Assembly (NCBI GenBank): GCA_001768565.1
Contig: MEOE01000023.1
Span: 1-64,000 of the forward strand
Direction of reading: 5' to 3'
Source: Bacteroidetes bacterium GWF2_33_16
GTDB taxonomy: Bacteria > Bacteroidota > Bacteroidia > Bacteroidales > UBA12077
Length of the DNA: 64,000 bases
A program made the position numbers and the translations under genes. Positions 8,845-18,527 of this stretch are shown here, piece by piece (within the stretch, counting starts at the first letter, position 1; each line of letters opens with the position of its first letter). The notes beneath the pieces are model-generated. The model was not told the origin of the DNA. It saw only the letters and a list, made by a program, of their open reading frames with translations, and did no database searches.

Positions 8845-10941
8845 CTAGTTCGAAAGAATATTTGTTGCAGGTAAGGTAAAAGTAATTGTCGTTCCCTTAT
8901 TTATTTCACTATCAATATGAATATCGCCCCTATTCATATTAACAAATTCTTTGCAGAAGAATAGCCCAAGTCCTTTACCTGTTTCTCCCCGAGTACCATT
9001 GGTGGAGCCGTTGGCGATTTCAAAAATCCTTTTTTGATTCTCTGGAGAAAATCCAACTCCATTGTCTTTAACCCATATATGGGCAATATCATTCTCGATA
9101 GTAGATCCAATAGAAATTTTGCCATTCTCCGAAGTAAATTTTATGGCATTATTCAATAAATTACGGAGTATAGCTGATACCATATTTTTATCAGCATCAA
9201 CGTACGAATTCTTGCACATTTCACAAGAAATCTGAATTTTTTTAAACTCAGCTATGGGTTGGTAAATACTCAAAATTTCTTTAGATATATCTGCCAGATC
9301 TATAGTTTCAGGTTTAAATGGGAATTTACCTTGTTGGCTTAAAGCCCAGTTCAACAAGTTATCAATAAGCGATAATAAGTTGTTAACCGACATTTCGAGT
9401 GATTTCGACAGTTTTCTTAATGAGTTAAAATCCTGGTCTTCAATCCAGAAAGGTATTAACTGAGTAAGACTATCGATAGAAACAAGAGGGCTGCGCAAAT
9501 CATGAGCAATAATCTGAAAAAGTTTATCTTTTGTTTTATTTGCATCGAAAAGCTCTTCGTTTTGTTTTACAATTTGCGCTCTCTGCTGCAAAATATGATT
9601 GTTTTGTTTTTTCAAGATACTATTTAACCTTTTTCTTTTTCGATTCTCATATACCATAAACATTATAAACACTAATGCTAAAAGGACTGTCAGAATAAGA
9701 ATGTTGCGTTGAAACTTTCTTCGGGTCGAATCTTGCTCTGCTTTTGCAAGCTCAAGCTGTTGAATTTCCTTTTCCTTTTCTAAAATAGAAATTTGATGTA
9801 GTCGCTTTTCCGATTCATATTTTTGTTCTAATTCTACGAATTGCTTTTTCTTTTCGAGATTATATACGCTATCCTCAAAAACACCAAATTCTTTTAAATA
9901 GTAAAAGGCTTTTTTATAGTTCCCTCTTTTTTCGTGTAACTGATATAAATTATTTGACAACCGATGCTGTTTGCGCACATCCTTTATTTGGTTTGCCAAA
10001 GCATAACTTTCTTCGAGATATTTAATTCCGGTATTGTAATCCCCCTGCTTAACAAAAGCATTACCTAATCCTTGAAGAGAAAAAACAAGCATTTCTTTTT
10101 CGCCTATTTCCTTTTCGAGAGCAATTGCCTTTTTATAATAATGCTTTGCTTCGTTTAACTTATTAATTTTTTCGTATGTAACACCAAGATTGTGCATTAA
10201 AAGCATTTTGTCGTATTTGTTATTTGAAGACTTCTCAAAATAACTAAGTGCTTCTTGATAATAAGTAATTGCTGTAAATGCATTTTCTCCGTCCTTGTAA
10301 ATATTACCAATATTCATTAAAGTGGTATGCAGCTTAGATGTGAGGTTTAATCTTTTTGATATTTCAAGATTTAACAACTGATATTCAAGAGCTTTCTCGA
10401 AATTACTCATATCATAATACAAAACACCCAGGTTATTTAATATACTCGAGATTTGTACGGAATCCTTATTGTTTTGGTATATTTTTAAACTTTTCATAAA
10501 ACATTCGATCGACTTATCAAACTCACCGAATCGTTTATAAACATTACCCATCCTGTTCAGCACACTTGCCTTTTCTGAGTCAATTTTTAAACTATCGAAC
10601 ATTACAAGAGCTTTATTGTAATAAATCATAGCCGAATCATAATTTGATAATGATTTATATACCAAACCCATCTGATTTAAGGCTTTTGCATGACCAAATG
10701 GGAAATTAAGCTTTTTTGAAAGTTTCAAAGCCTCCTTGCCATCAACCAATGATGTATCAAGCTGGAACTTTATATACCTGTAAGATAAATCTATTAGTTT
10801 TAGTACTTTTGTTGTATCATTTGGCAAAGCTTTTACAGTTAAACGCAAGTCATCTATCTCAGAATTCTGACTATTTCCAAGAAAAACTAACTTTAGGCAA
10901 AAAATACCTACTAACAATATGTTTCTAAAAATGCTCTTCAA
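8845..10941 (-). CDS. TPR-containing transmembrane sensor histidine kinase
   Basis: 698 residues. A signal peptide (about 1-24) is followed by tandem tetratricopeptide repeats (about 60-350) that would lie in the periplasm, a coiled coil (about 360-410), one membrane helix (about 412-432), then a HisKA domain with the phosphoacceptor in IIAHDLRSP (His480) and a HATPase domain with RNLLNNAIKF, DNGVGF and GKGLGLFF. It probably phosphorylates a response regulator encoded elsewhere, since none is adjacent. The start is TTG at 10941: an in-frame stop lies three codons upstream and no ATG precedes the signal peptide. A 113-residue gene ends 12 bp upstream. Confidence 0.92.
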   Translation of the reverse strand: MKSIFRNILLVGIFCLKLVFLGNSQNSEIDDLRLTVKALPNDTTKVLKLIDLSYRYIKFQLDTSLVDGKEALKLSKKLNFPFGHAKALNQMGLVYKSLSNYDSAMIYYNKALVMFDSLKIDSEKASVLNRMGNVYKRFGEFDKSIECFMKSLKIYQNNKDSVQISSILNNLGVLYYDMSNFEKALEYQLLNLEISKRLNLTSKLHTTLMNIGNIYKDGENAFTAITYYQEALSYFEKSSNNKYDKMLLMHNLGVTYEKINKLNEAKHYYKKAIALEKEIGEKEMLVFSLQGLGNAFVKQGDYNTGIKYLEESYALANQIKDVRKQHRLSNNLYQLHEKRGNYKKAFYYLKEFGVFEDSVYNLEKKKQFVELEQKYESEKRLHQISILEKEKEIQQLELAKAEQDSTRRKFQRNILILTVLLALVFIMFMVYENRKRKRLNSILKKQNNHILQQRAQIVKQNEELFDANKTKDKLFQIIAHDLRSPLVSIDSLTQLIPFWIEDQDFNSLRKLSKSLEMSVNNLLSLIDNLLNWALSQQGKFPFKPETIDLADISKEILSIYQPIAEFKKIQISCEMCKNSYVDADKNMVSAILRNLLNNAIKFTSENGKISIGSTIENDIAHIWVKDNGVGFSPENQKRIFEIANGSTNGTRGETGKGLGLFFCKEFVNMNRGDIHIDSEINKGTTITFTLPATNILSN

Positions 10942-10953
10942 TTGATTTTAGAA

Positions 10954-11295
10954 TTATTCTTCTTCCCCATTTCCTATTCCAGTATCACCTTCCCCATCAG
11001 GATCACCATTTCTTAACAGATTATCGTAGTTTTTTACAATGATTTTTATTTTCTCAAGTTGTTTTATATCCGAGGGTTTTAAAGAAATTTCAAATTCCTT
11101 AACTTGTTCTTTAATAATTTCAGAAAGTGTTTTATTCTCTTTTAGTTTAATTCTGACTTCCCAATAATCGTTAACATAATTCTGTTCAATACTTTCAAGA
11201 ATACAATTTCCCGGCATTTTCACTAAAGCATCTAAGCGATAGTTGCTTGTTCCAGTCTTGTAGAACAAGTTAAAGTAAGGATAATAAAGTTTCAT
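10954..11295 (-). CDS. Hypothetical protein, 113 residues
   Basis: Not recognised. The protein is soluble, with no signal peptide. It has an N-terminal beta-rich half with several aromatic residues, a Lys/Glu-rich helical middle, and an acidic Gly-rich tail (DPDGEGDTGIGNGEEE). It starts with ATG at 11295 and ends 12 bp before the TTG start of the TPR histidine kinase, so the two are probably translated from one mRNA. This suggests, but does not prove, a role linked to that sensor. Confidence 0.65.
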   Translation of the reverse strand: MKLYYPYFNLFYKTGTSNYRLDALVKMPGNCILESIEQNYVNDYWEVRIKLKENKTLSEIIKEQVKEFEISLKPSDIKQLEKIKIIVKNYDNLLRNGDPDGEGDTGIGNGEEE

Positions 11296-11417
11296 AATTA
11301 CTAATTTTATTTGTTTAACAAAAGGCGTTTAAAGTTAACAAAAATTATATAATCATCAACAATGGGTTCTAAAAACAACATTATATAAATCCAATAACAC
11401 TATCTATAAGACTGATC

Positions 11418-11927
11418 TTAATGCCATTGTCTGTACCATTCAAATAAGGCAACAGCAAGAGCATGCGAAACATTCATTGAAGTATTGTGCCCATGTAAGG
11501 GAATATGAATTATTAGATCTGACTTGTTAAGTGTCTGGTTATCAATTCCAACTATTTCATTTCCAACTATTATTGCCATTTTTTCAGGCAACATAACTGC
11601 AAATATATTTTCAGAATCACTAGATGTTTCAAGAGAAACAACCTTATAATCAAGCGGAATTTTATTAAATATTTCGGAGATTTCGCAAATTTCCCAGTTC
11701 ATTGAGTCGAAGCTTAGACCAGCTGTTTTTCTAACTTTTGATCTGCGAATATCTTTTTCAGTGGTTACAATTATCACTTTTTTGCAGCCAGTATTATCGG
11801 CAAGGCGAATTATATTCCCAATATTTTCGGGTGTTTTAATTTGATAAGCAATAATAATTGGAGCATTTCCATCTGGTTCAGCATTCTTAATAAATAGTTT
11901 TTTTGATTGTGTGGTTCGGTCTGTCAT
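11418..11927 (-). CDS. TrmH/SpoU-family RNA methyltransferase
   Basis: 169-residue SPOUT-fold enzyme, expected to 2'-O-methylate a ribose in tRNA or rRNA using SAM. The family motifs are visible: motif 1-like KTPENIGNIIRLADNTG (about 31-47), motif 2 AIIVGNEIVGID and motif 3 IPLHGHNTSMNVSHALAVALFEW near the C-terminus, which make up the knotted cofactor site. It lacks an N-terminal substrate-binding extension, as in the short TrmL-like proteins. The RNA target is unknown. It begins 4 bp after the stop of the 5-formyl-THF cyclo-ligase gene. Confidence 0.9.
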   Translation of the reverse strand: MTDRTTQSKKLFIKNAEPDGNAPIIIAYQIKTPENIGNIIRLADNTGCKKVIIVTTEKDIRRSKVRKTAGLSFDSMNWEICEISEIFNKIPLDYKVVSLETSSDSENIFAVMLPEKMAIIVGNEIVGIDNQTLNKSDLIIHIPLHGHNTSMNVSHALAVALFEWYRQWH

Positions 11928-11931
11928 AAAG

Positions 11932-12471
11932 TTAATCAGTAATAACTATATCCATTTTTATATCAAATTCATTTGTTGGAACCGATTCAACAATCTGAAA
12001 ATCTAAACATACACCGGCCTTAAATGCTTTTGTATTTTTAAGTAGCTTGTCATAATAAGCCTTCCCTCTTCCCAGTCGGTTATTATTTTTATCAAATGCA
12101 ACTCCGGGAACAACAATAAAATCAATTATATCAATTGTATCATTAAAAATCTCATTGGGTTCAGAAATTCCAAAAGCACTTCCTTTCGACATAAACTGAA
12201 TTCCTTTAAATTCGCGTAATTCTAATTCGGCTCCATTAACCGATGGTAAAATAAATCTTTTAGTCTCGAACCACTTTAAAATAAAATCATGCGTGTTTAC
12301 TTCATCATCCATCGACCAGTAAGCCATAATGGTATTTGCTTGAATAAATTCAGGCAGAATTTCTATCTTTTCAAAGATCCTTATTGATCTCTCCTTTTTG
12401 TTTTCGAAAGAAAAACTCTTTTTTAATTCTTTAATTTGATTTCGTATTTCCTTTTTCTTCGAATCAATCAT
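11932..12471 (-). CDS. 5-formyltetrahydrofolate cyclo-ligase
   Basis: Converts 5-formyl-THF to 5,10-methenyl-THF with ATP, returning stored folate to one-carbon metabolism. The 179 residues show the N-terminal basic region (KKEIRNQIKELKKSF), the central MAYWSMDDEVNT block, and the signature VPGVAFDKNNNRLGRGKAYYD, whose RLGRGKAYYD part binds ATP phosphates. It forms a two-gene unit with the downstream RNA methyltransferase. Confidence 0.93.
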   Translation of the reverse strand: MIDSKKKEIRNQIKELKKSFSFENKKERSIRIFEKIEILPEFIQANTIMAYWSMDDEVNTHDFILKWFETKRFILPSVNGAELELREFKGIQFMSKGSAFGISEPNEIFNDTIDIIDFIVVPGVAFDKNNNRLGRGKAYYDKLLKNTKAFKAGVCLDFQIVESVPTNEFDIKMDIVITD

Positions 12472-12538
12472 CTTATATAATTAATTTGTTTACCGACAAA
12501 ACCTTACACTTTGATTTTTCTTTAAATCAACAGATAAA

Positions 12539-13231
12539 TTAAACAATTAGTTTATATCCTTTGCCATGTATATTCAGAATCTGAATAGTTTTATCTTCTT
12601 TCAGATATTTGCGTAATTTGGTTATATAAACATCCATACTACGGGCATTAAAGTAACTATCTTCCTGCCATATTGTTTTCAATGCAAAATTACGCTCAAG
12701 CACATTATTTTTATTGTTACATAGAAGTTTTAAAAGTTCAGATTCTTTGGTGGTAAGTTTTAATTGTTTCTTGTTGTACTCAAGAATTTGTTTTTGCGAA
12801 TCAAAAACATATTCACCAATTGTGTATGTTTCATTCGTATCAGAAACATTGTTTGTACTTAATCGTCTTAAAATAGCTTTAATTCTGAACATGAGTTCTT
12901 CCATGCTGAATGGTTTTGTAATATAATCATCAGCACCAATTGAAAAACCTTCCAGAACATCTTCTTTCAATGATTTTGCTGTTAAAAAGATATACGGCAT
13001 GGCACTATTTATCTTTTTTATTTCTCGGGCTAAAGTAAATCCGTCCATTTTAGGCATCATCACATCAAGAATACAAATATCATATTTGTTTTTTTTAAAT
13101 CCAGCCAGAGCAAGTTCACCGTTAACAAAAAGGTCTGTTTTAAAACCTTTGGCAATTAAATACTCGCGTAATAGTGCTCCAAGATTCTCGTCATCTTCGG
13201 CAAGCAATATCTTAACATTAGCTTCTTCCAT
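12539..13231 (-). CDS. OmpR-family response regulator
   Basis: 230 residues: a receiver domain with acidic pocket AEDD (11-14), phosphoacceptor Asp56 in CILDVMMPKMD and the conserved Lys106 in YITKPF, then a winged-helix DNA-binding domain (about 130-230) of OmpR/PhoB type. Its ATG lies 14 bp inside the 3' end of the upstream histidine kinase gene, indicating translational coupling, so that kinase is its evident partner. Target genes are not visible in the window. Confidence 0.95.
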   Translation of the reverse strand: MEEANVKILLAEDDENLGALLREYLIAKGFKTDLFVNGELALAGFKKNKYDICILDVMMPKMDGFTLAREIKKINSAMPYIFLTAKSLKEDVLEGFSIGADDYITKPFSMEELMFRIKAILRRLSTNNVSDTNETYTIGEYVFDSQKQILEYNKKQLKLTTKESELLKLLCNNKNNVLERNFALKTIWQEDSYFNARSMDVYITKLRKYLKEDKTIQILNIHGKGYKLIV

Positions 13232-14810
13232 TATTTATATGATTAGTTGGAATAAATATTTTAAAAGTCGTTCCTTTTTTTAATTCTGATTCAAGAGTAA
13301 TTTGTCCACCATGTTCTTCAACCATCTTTTTTACATAATTCAATCCAAGTCCAAATCCTTTTACATCATGCACATTTCCAGTTGATACCCTGTAAAACTG
13401 TTCAAATATTCTTTTCTGGTCTTGTTTTTTTATACCAATTCCATTATCCGAAACAGATATATAAATTCCGGAATTATTGTCGCTTGTTGCAATTTTAATT
13501 TCAGGATCATTTTTACTATATTTCATAGCATTATCAAGCAAGTTAAAAATAATATTTGTAAAATGCACCTCATCAATATTTGCAATGTAATTGGTAGCTT
13601 CCAGATTTTTCGCTATTGAGCCATTTCTGTTCTTAACCTGTATCTCAAAATTATGCACAACATTGTCAATAATTTCGTGAATATTGTGTTCCCTGAATTT
13701 TAATTTAATTTGACCTTGCTCAAAAAGGGCTGTTTTTAAAACTTTTTCAACCTGATAACTTAGTCTTTTACTCTCATCATCAATAATATTAGATATATAA
13801 TCGATGTTTTTAAGCTCGATTGGAATTCCTTTATCTTTTAATAATTGAGATGCAAGTGAAATTGTTGATATTGGGGTTTTCAATTCATGCGTCATATTAT
13901 TTACAAAGTCATTCTTAATTTGAGAGATTCTTTTTTGTTTAAACATTATATGAATTGAAAGAGAGAATCCGAGTATTACTATTAATGTAAGAAAGATCGA
14001 AGTAAATGCTATAAAACCAGTTGATTTGAGTATAAAATTCCTTTCCTCTGGAAAATAAATGATTAGAAAATTGTCTTTTGCAAAAACATCATGAGGGAAT
14101 AATTGACCTGTAAATACTTTTGCTTTAGTCTTTTGGTTGAAGCTATCCGATTTGTAAACTAAATTTATTCCTTTCTTAACTACCGCAAATTCATAATCAA
14201 TATTTTCATCAATACTGCGTATTGATCTTTGTATAATTTCTTCAAGCGTTTCTTTACTAATCCTATCCTCTAAATCAACATCAATTTGAACTAGTTTATT
14301 TACAGTATTTTCAACAAATACAGTATGCTCTGATAGCTTCTCAATAAAAGCAGAATTCGTGTTTATGCTTTTAAATAGCTTTTGCTTATTTGCCTTATTT
14401 AATAATAAATTCTCTTTGTTTGTAAACAACATCCCACTACCCATAAATTGCTGCAATTGATTAATTTGCTTAATCGAATCAGCTGGATTAATAACAAAAA
14501 TTTCTTTTTCAAGATTCGTGGTCGATAAACTAAACAAACTCTGATTTAGCTTATTATATTGATAGTTTAAAGCAGGCTTCCCTGTTGCAGTAATATCTTT
14601 ATATGGATCAATTTCATCTACTAACTGATAAACTAATTCGCGTTTCTCTATTTCATCAATAATATTTCCAATACTTTTATTTACCAGTTGAGAAAACTGC
14701 TCTTCCTTTATATTAATAGCATTCTTTATCCAGTATAGCTGAACGATTATTAGGCCGATTAAGGTAATCGACAAAATGATAGTTAAAATCCAGATAGCTT
14801 TTTTTTGCAT
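13218..14810 (-). CDS. Sensor histidine kinase, partner of the adjacent OmpR-type regulator
   Basis: 530 residues with an N-terminal membrane helix (about 5-27), a large periplasmic sensor region of no recognised family (about 30-260), a second membrane helix (about 262-287), HisKA with the phosphoacceptor in MTHELKTP (His308), and HATPase motifs NIIFNLLDNAMKYS, DNGIGI and GFGLGL. This is the common Bacteroidota two-component layout. It overlaps the response regulator gene by 14 bp. A -7-like element lies just upstream of the ATG. Confidence 0.95.
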   Translation of the reverse strand: MQKKAIWILTIILSITLIGLIIVQLYWIKNAINIKEEQFSQLVNKSIGNIIDEIEKRELVYQLVDEIDPYKDITATGKPALNYQYNKLNQSLFSLSTTNLEKEIFVINPADSIKQINQLQQFMGSGMLFTNKENLLLNKANKQKLFKSINTNSAFIEKLSEHTVFVENTVNKLVQIDVDLEDRISKETLEEIIQRSIRSIDENIDYEFAVVKKGINLVYKSDSFNQKTKAKVFTGQLFPHDVFAKDNFLIIYFPEERNFILKSTGFIAFTSIFLTLIVILGFSLSIHIMFKQKRISQIKNDFVNNMTHELKTPISTISLASQLLKDKGIPIELKNIDYISNIIDDESKRLSYQVEKVLKTALFEQGQIKLKFREHNIHEIIDNVVHNFEIQVKNRNGSIAKNLEATNYIANIDEVHFTNIIFNLLDNAMKYSKNDPEIKIATSDNNSGIYISVSDNGIGIKKQDQKRIFEQFYRVSTGNVHDVKGFGLGLNYVKKMVEEHGGQITLESELKKGTTFKIFIPTNHINNGRS

Positions 14811-14817
14811 AGCATCA

Positions 14818-14825
14818 CAAAGATA
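14818..14825 (-). promoter_or_regulatory. Promoter -7 element of the two-component operon
   Basis: On the minus strand this reads TATCTTTG, a full match to TAnnTTTG, 8 bases from the kinase ATG, implying a very short leader. No good -33 box is seen at the usual spacing. Confidence 0.5.
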
Positions 14826-14979
14826 TCAGGATATGTATTCAAAATGAATTATTTAACATTATTTAACATCGCTTTAAATAACTTAACCAATGCTTACGAT
14901 ACTTTTGTTGATGACAATTAGATAAGAATGCAAGTTAAAAATTGTCAATGATTAGGTTAAAATTTTAGGGTTTGGGTAA

Positions 14980-15001
14980 AGAGAGATGGTTAGATCTCTC
15001 T
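14980..15001 (-). terminator. Probable terminator after the IPExxxVDY-family gene
   Basis: Perfect 8-bp inverted repeat AGAGAGAT/ATCTCTCT around a 6-base loop, 18 bp beyond the stop of the 141-residue gene. The U tract is short (UUU), so termination may be weak. Confidence 0.5.
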
Positions 15002-15018
15002 TTCTCTTTTTGTGATGA

Positions 15019-15444
15019 TTAGAAGATTAGGTTTTTCAATGCTTTTGTTGATAAATCATCTATTTTAAATGCAGTACTAACATATTCCATCTTTTTAATT
15101 TTCAGTACCAATTCCTTAAAAGAAGGATCTGTAACTTCTCCAGATATTTTTAAAATAAAATCAATGTTCTTTAGTTCGGGTATAAGGAACCCATTCTCTG
15201 ATTTATTAGAAATCAACTGATACTGAATAAAACATTCTTCATCATCAAATCTAAATACCGAGAAAACAGGATTTTCTTCCAGCTTTGGTTGTTCAATACA
15301 TAAACTCTCTGCCTTTGTAAACTCAAATCTCAGATTTTGATTAAAGGCCCAACTTAAACGGTAATCATTCTCATGGGTAACAATTCCAATAAGCGAAAAC
15401 TGTTCATTCGGTTCCGAAACCAATTTGTGAACTTTCTTTTTCAC
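15019..15444 (-). CDS. IPExxxVDY-family protein
   Basis: 141 residues of a small family confined to Bacteroidota and named after its IPExxxVDY motif. Here the motif reads IPELKNIDF (about 101-109). Function is unknown. The start is GTG at 15444, because an in-frame stop lies a few codons upstream and no ATG intervenes. It follows rnc in the acpP-fabF-rnc direction after a 52-bp gap, and may belong to that transcript. No membrane segment or signal peptide is seen. Confidence 0.8.
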   Translation of the reverse strand: MKKKVHKLVSEPNEQFSLIGIVTHENDYRLSWAFNQNLRFEFTKAESLCIEQPKLEENPVFSVFRFDDEECFIQYQLISNKSENGFLIPELKNIDFILKISGEVTDPSFKELVLKIKKMEYVSTAFKIDDLSTKALKNLIF

Positions 15445-15496
15445 GAGATATCTATTTTTCTGCTAATTTAAGAAAGGAAATGTAAATACAGGTATG

Positions 15497-16228
15497 TTAA
15501 TCCAAAAATTCGATGGTCTTGGTTAAAGCCTCTCTTGCAGCACCTTGTTGTGCTTCCTTTTTTGAGTTACCAGTACCTCTGCCAAAAACTTTATTATTTA
15601 GTTTAACACTTGATTTAAAGATTGGAGTATTTTGTTCGTTCATATCACCTTCTGTATCCTCAAAAACAATTTCTAGTCTATTCTTTTGGGCTAATTCAAT
15701 AAGCTTACTTTTATAGTCGGAATCAACCTGTATTAGTTCATTTATATTAATATATTTTTTTATAATACGTTTAATAATAAATCGCTTTGTTTTCTTATAA
15801 CCCTTATCAATATAAATAGCCCCAATTAAAGCTTCAAAAGCATTTCCATAAATATTCTTTGTACCATTTACCTTTATTTGCGAAATAATTAAATCTTGCA
15901 AACCCAGTTTAATAGCTATTTCATTAAGTTGTTCTCTACTAACGATGCGAGCACGCATTTTAGTTAAAAAACCTTCTTTTTTAAATGGGAAATATGAAAA
16001 GAGATAATCGGCGATAACAGCAGCTAAAATTGCATCGCCAAGATATTCAAGACGTTCATTATTAATATAACGTTCGCTATCGAACTGAATAGATGCAGAT
16101 TTGTGAGTAAACGCAATCTTATAAACCTTATAATTGCCAGGATAAAATCCTATTAATCGATAAAGTTTACGAATAAAATCTTTATTTCCTGAAAAAAAAT
16201 ACTTTACAAAGGGAAAGATATTGAACAC
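15497..16228 (-). CDS. rnc: Ribonuclease III
   Basis: Double-strand-specific endoribonuclease for rRNA processing and RNA decay. In 243 residues the catalytic domain carries the signature NERLEYLGD at 57-65 with metal-binding Glu and Asp, a second acidic cluster in NAFEALIGAIYID, and a C-terminal dsRNA-binding domain (about 172-240) ending in GNSKKEAQQGAAREAL. The start is GTG at 16228, 3 bp after the fabF stop, which indicates coupling. The acpP-fabF-rnc order is conserved in Bacteroidota. Confidence 0.96.
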   Translation of the reverse strand: MFNIFPFVKYFFSGNKDFIRKLYRLIGFYPGNYKVYKIAFTHKSASIQFDSERYINNERLEYLGDAILAAVIADYLFSYFPFKKEGFLTKMRARIVSREQLNEIAIKLGLQDLIISQIKVNGTKNIYGNAFEALIGAIYIDKGYKKTKRFIIKRIIKKYININELIQVDSDYKSKLIELAQKNRLEIVFEDTEGDMNEQNTPIFKSSVKLNNKVFGRGTGNSKKEAQQGAAREALTKTIEFLD

Positions 16229-16231
16229 TAA

Positions 16232-17485
16232 CTATTCAGTATATTTTTTAATAATAACCGAAGCATTATGCCCACCAAAACCAAATGTATTACTTAAAGC
16301 AGCACGAACAACTCGTTTTTGTGCTTTATGAAGTGTAAGATTTAATTTTGGATCAATGTTGGGATCTAATTCATGATGATTAATTGTTGGAGGAATAACA
16401 TCTCTAACTACAGCAAGAAGTGCAGCTAATGTTTCAACTGCACCAGCAGCTCCCAGCAAATGACCTGTCATTGATTTTGTTGAACTGATATTCATTTTAT
16501 ATGAATGCTCACCAAACACTTCAAGAATACCTTTTAATTCGGCAACATCTCCAAGTGGAGTAGCTGTTCCGTGAACATTAATATAATCGAGATCTTCTGG
16601 TTTAAGATTAGCATCCTCAAGTGCATTTCTCATTACATTCATTGCACCTAATCCTTCTGGATGTGGAGCAGTTAAATGATATGCATCGGCAGACATACCG
16701 CCGCCAGCTACTTCGGCATAAATTTTTGCACCACGCTTTTTAGCATGTTCTAGTTCTTCGAAAATTAATGCAGCAGCGCCTTCGCCCATTACGAAACCAT
16801 CTCTTGTATTACAAAATGGTCGTGAGGCAGACTTATAATTATCATTATTTGTAGATAATGCTTGCATTGAATTAAATCCACCCATTCCAGCCTCATTGAT
16901 TGATGCTTCTGAACCACCGGTAATAAAAATATTAGCTTTACCTAATCGAATATAGTTTAATGCATCAATAAGTGCATTAGTTGATGATGCACAAGCAGAA
17001 ACGGTTGTAAAATTTGGACCACGGAAATGATACTTCATTGAGATATGCCCTGAAGCTATATCCGAGATCATTTTAGGAATAAAGAATGGGCTAAACCTTG
17101 GAGTTCCATCTCCTGTTACATATCCTCTTACTTCTTCAAGAAAAGTTTGTATACCACCAATTCCAGAGCCCCAAATAACTCCAGCCCTATCGTGGTCAAT
17201 AACATTTAAATCAAGTCTTGAATCTTGAATTGCTTGCTCAGCAGCTACTAAAGCATATTGTGCAAACAAATCAAGTTTCTTTGCTTCTTTCCTGTCAAAA
17301 TGTTGATTAGGATCGAAATTTTTAACCTCACAAGCAAATCTTGTTTTAAATTTTGAAGTATCAAAATGAGTGATTATGTCTGAGCCACTTACTCCATTTT
17401 CTAAATTGTTCCAATATTCTTCAATATTATTACCAATTGGGGTAATTGCTCCTATACCAGTAATTACTACACGTTTGAATTCCAT
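16232..17485 (-). CDS. fabF: 3-oxoacyl-[acyl-carrier-protein] synthase II
   Basis: Elongating condensing enzyme of type II fatty acid synthesis. The 417 residues contain the complete Cys-His-His triad: Cys165 in TVSACASS, His305 in NVHGTATPLGD and His342 in TGHLLGAAGA. Length and triad fit FabF rather than FabH (Cys-His-Asn). It lies 42 bp downstream of acpP and 3 bp upstream of rnc, in the expected operon. Confidence 0.97.
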   Translation of the reverse strand: MEFKRVVITGIGAITPIGNNIEEYWNNLENGVSGSDIITHFDTSKFKTRFACEVKNFDPNQHFDRKEAKKLDLFAQYALVAAEQAIQDSRLDLNVIDHDRAGVIWGSGIGGIQTFLEEVRGYVTGDGTPRFSPFFIPKMISDIASGHISMKYHFRGPNFTTVSACASSTNALIDALNYIRLGKANIFITGGSEASINEAGMGGFNSMQALSTNNDNYKSASRPFCNTRDGFVMGEGAAALIFEELEHAKKRGAKIYAEVAGGGMSADAYHLTAPHPEGLGAMNVMRNALEDANLKPEDLDYINVHGTATPLGDVAELKGILEVFGEHSYKMNISSTKSMTGHLLGAAGAVETLAALLAVVRDVIPPTINHHELDPNIDPKLNLTLHKAQKRVVRAALSNTFGFGGHNASVIIKKYTE

Positions 17486-17527
17486 AAATATTAAAATTTA
17501 AAACAAGATTTGGGGGTTATTGAATTT

Positions 17528-17764
17528 TTACTTAGCGTGCTCTTCGATGTACTTAATAGCATCACCAACTGTGCCGATATTTTCAGCTTGATCATCTGGA
17601 ATAGAAATGTTAAATTCTTTCTCAAATTCCATGATTAATTCAACAGTGTCAAGAGAATCAGCACCTAGATCATTTGTAAAACTTGCTTCTGGTGTAACCT
17701 CATTCTCGTCAACTCCTAATTTATCAACGATGATAGCTTTAACTCTTGATGCAGTATCAGACAT
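17528..17764 (-). CDS. acpP: Acyl carrier protein
   Basis: 78-residue acidic four-helix carrier. The phosphopantetheine attachment Ser37 lies in the signature [10 protein letters not shown] (34-43). It holds growing acyl chains for the adjacent FabF and is the first gene of the acpP-fabF-rnc operon. Upstream on the minus strand, a TTTCTTTGCAC-like sequence near 17806-17816 may be its promoter, with one mismatch to the Bacteroidota -7 consensus. Confidence 0.98.
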   Translation of the reverse strand: MSDTASRVKAIIVDKLGVDENEVTPEASFTNDLGADSLDTVELIMEFEKEFNISIPDDQAENIGTVGDAIKYIEEHAK

Positions 17765-17960
17765 AACTTTAAGTTTTAGTTAATAATTAATTTATTTTTT
17801 TAACTGTGCAAAGAAATATAATTAATGTATAAATCAAAAATATTTCTTTTTATTTTGATGCAAAAATAATCTTTTTTGGATTTAAAGAACCATTTTTGCA
17901 ATATATTTTTAAGAACGAGTCCCTGACACAAGGACAAACCCTAATATTAAAACACTAATA

Positions 17961-18527
17961 ATGAACAAGATAGCCATTTTTGCATCGGGTTCCGGAACCA
18001 ATGCCGAAAACCTAATTCGAGCCTTCAAAGAAAATAAAAAAATTGAAATCTCAGTAATTTTTTCGAACAATAAAAATGCATTTGTGATTCAACGTGCTAT
18101 TAATCACGGTATTAAATACCATATTTTTTCTCGACCCGATTTTTATCAATCTCAGAAAATTCTTGAATTACTTCGTCAAGATGATATTACCTATATTGTT
18201 TTAGCAGGTTTTTTATGGTTAATACCTGAATATCTGATTGATGCATATCCAAATAAAATAATAAATATTCATCCTGCCCTCTTACCAAAATATGGAGGGA
18301 AAGGGATGTTTGGCATGAATGTTCATGAAACGGTGGTAAGAAACAAAGAAACAGAAACTGGTATAAGTATACATTATGTAAATAAGGAATATGATAAAGG
18401 ATCAATCATTTTTCAGGCCAAATGCCCTGTATTATCAACTGACACACCCGAAGATATAGCAAACAAGGTACACGAACTTGAATACATGCACTTTCCGCGA
18501 ATTATTGAACAAATTCTTTCTGCTTAA
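17961..18527 (+). CDS. purN: Phosphoribosylglycinamide formyltransferase
   Basis: Third step of de novo purine synthesis: transfers a formyl group from 10-formyl-THF to GAR. The 188 residues show the N-terminal phosphate-binding loop FASGSGTNAENL (8-19), the catalytic block INIHPALLPKYGGKGMFG with the conserved Asn-x-His, and a conserved Asp in YDKGSIIFQAKCPV. The gene is divergent from acpP, and its 3' end overlaps the 3' end of the opposite-strand lipoprotein gene by 26 bp. Confidence 0.96.
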   Translation: MNKIAIFASGSGTNAENLIRAFKENKKIEISVIFSNNKNAFVIQRAINHGIKYHIFSRPDFYQSQKILELLRQDDITYIVLAGFLWLIPEYLIDAYPNKIINIHPALLPKYGGKGMFGMNVHETVVRNKETETGISIHYVNKEYDKGSIIFQAKCPVLSTDTPEDIANKVHELEYMHFPRIIEQILSA

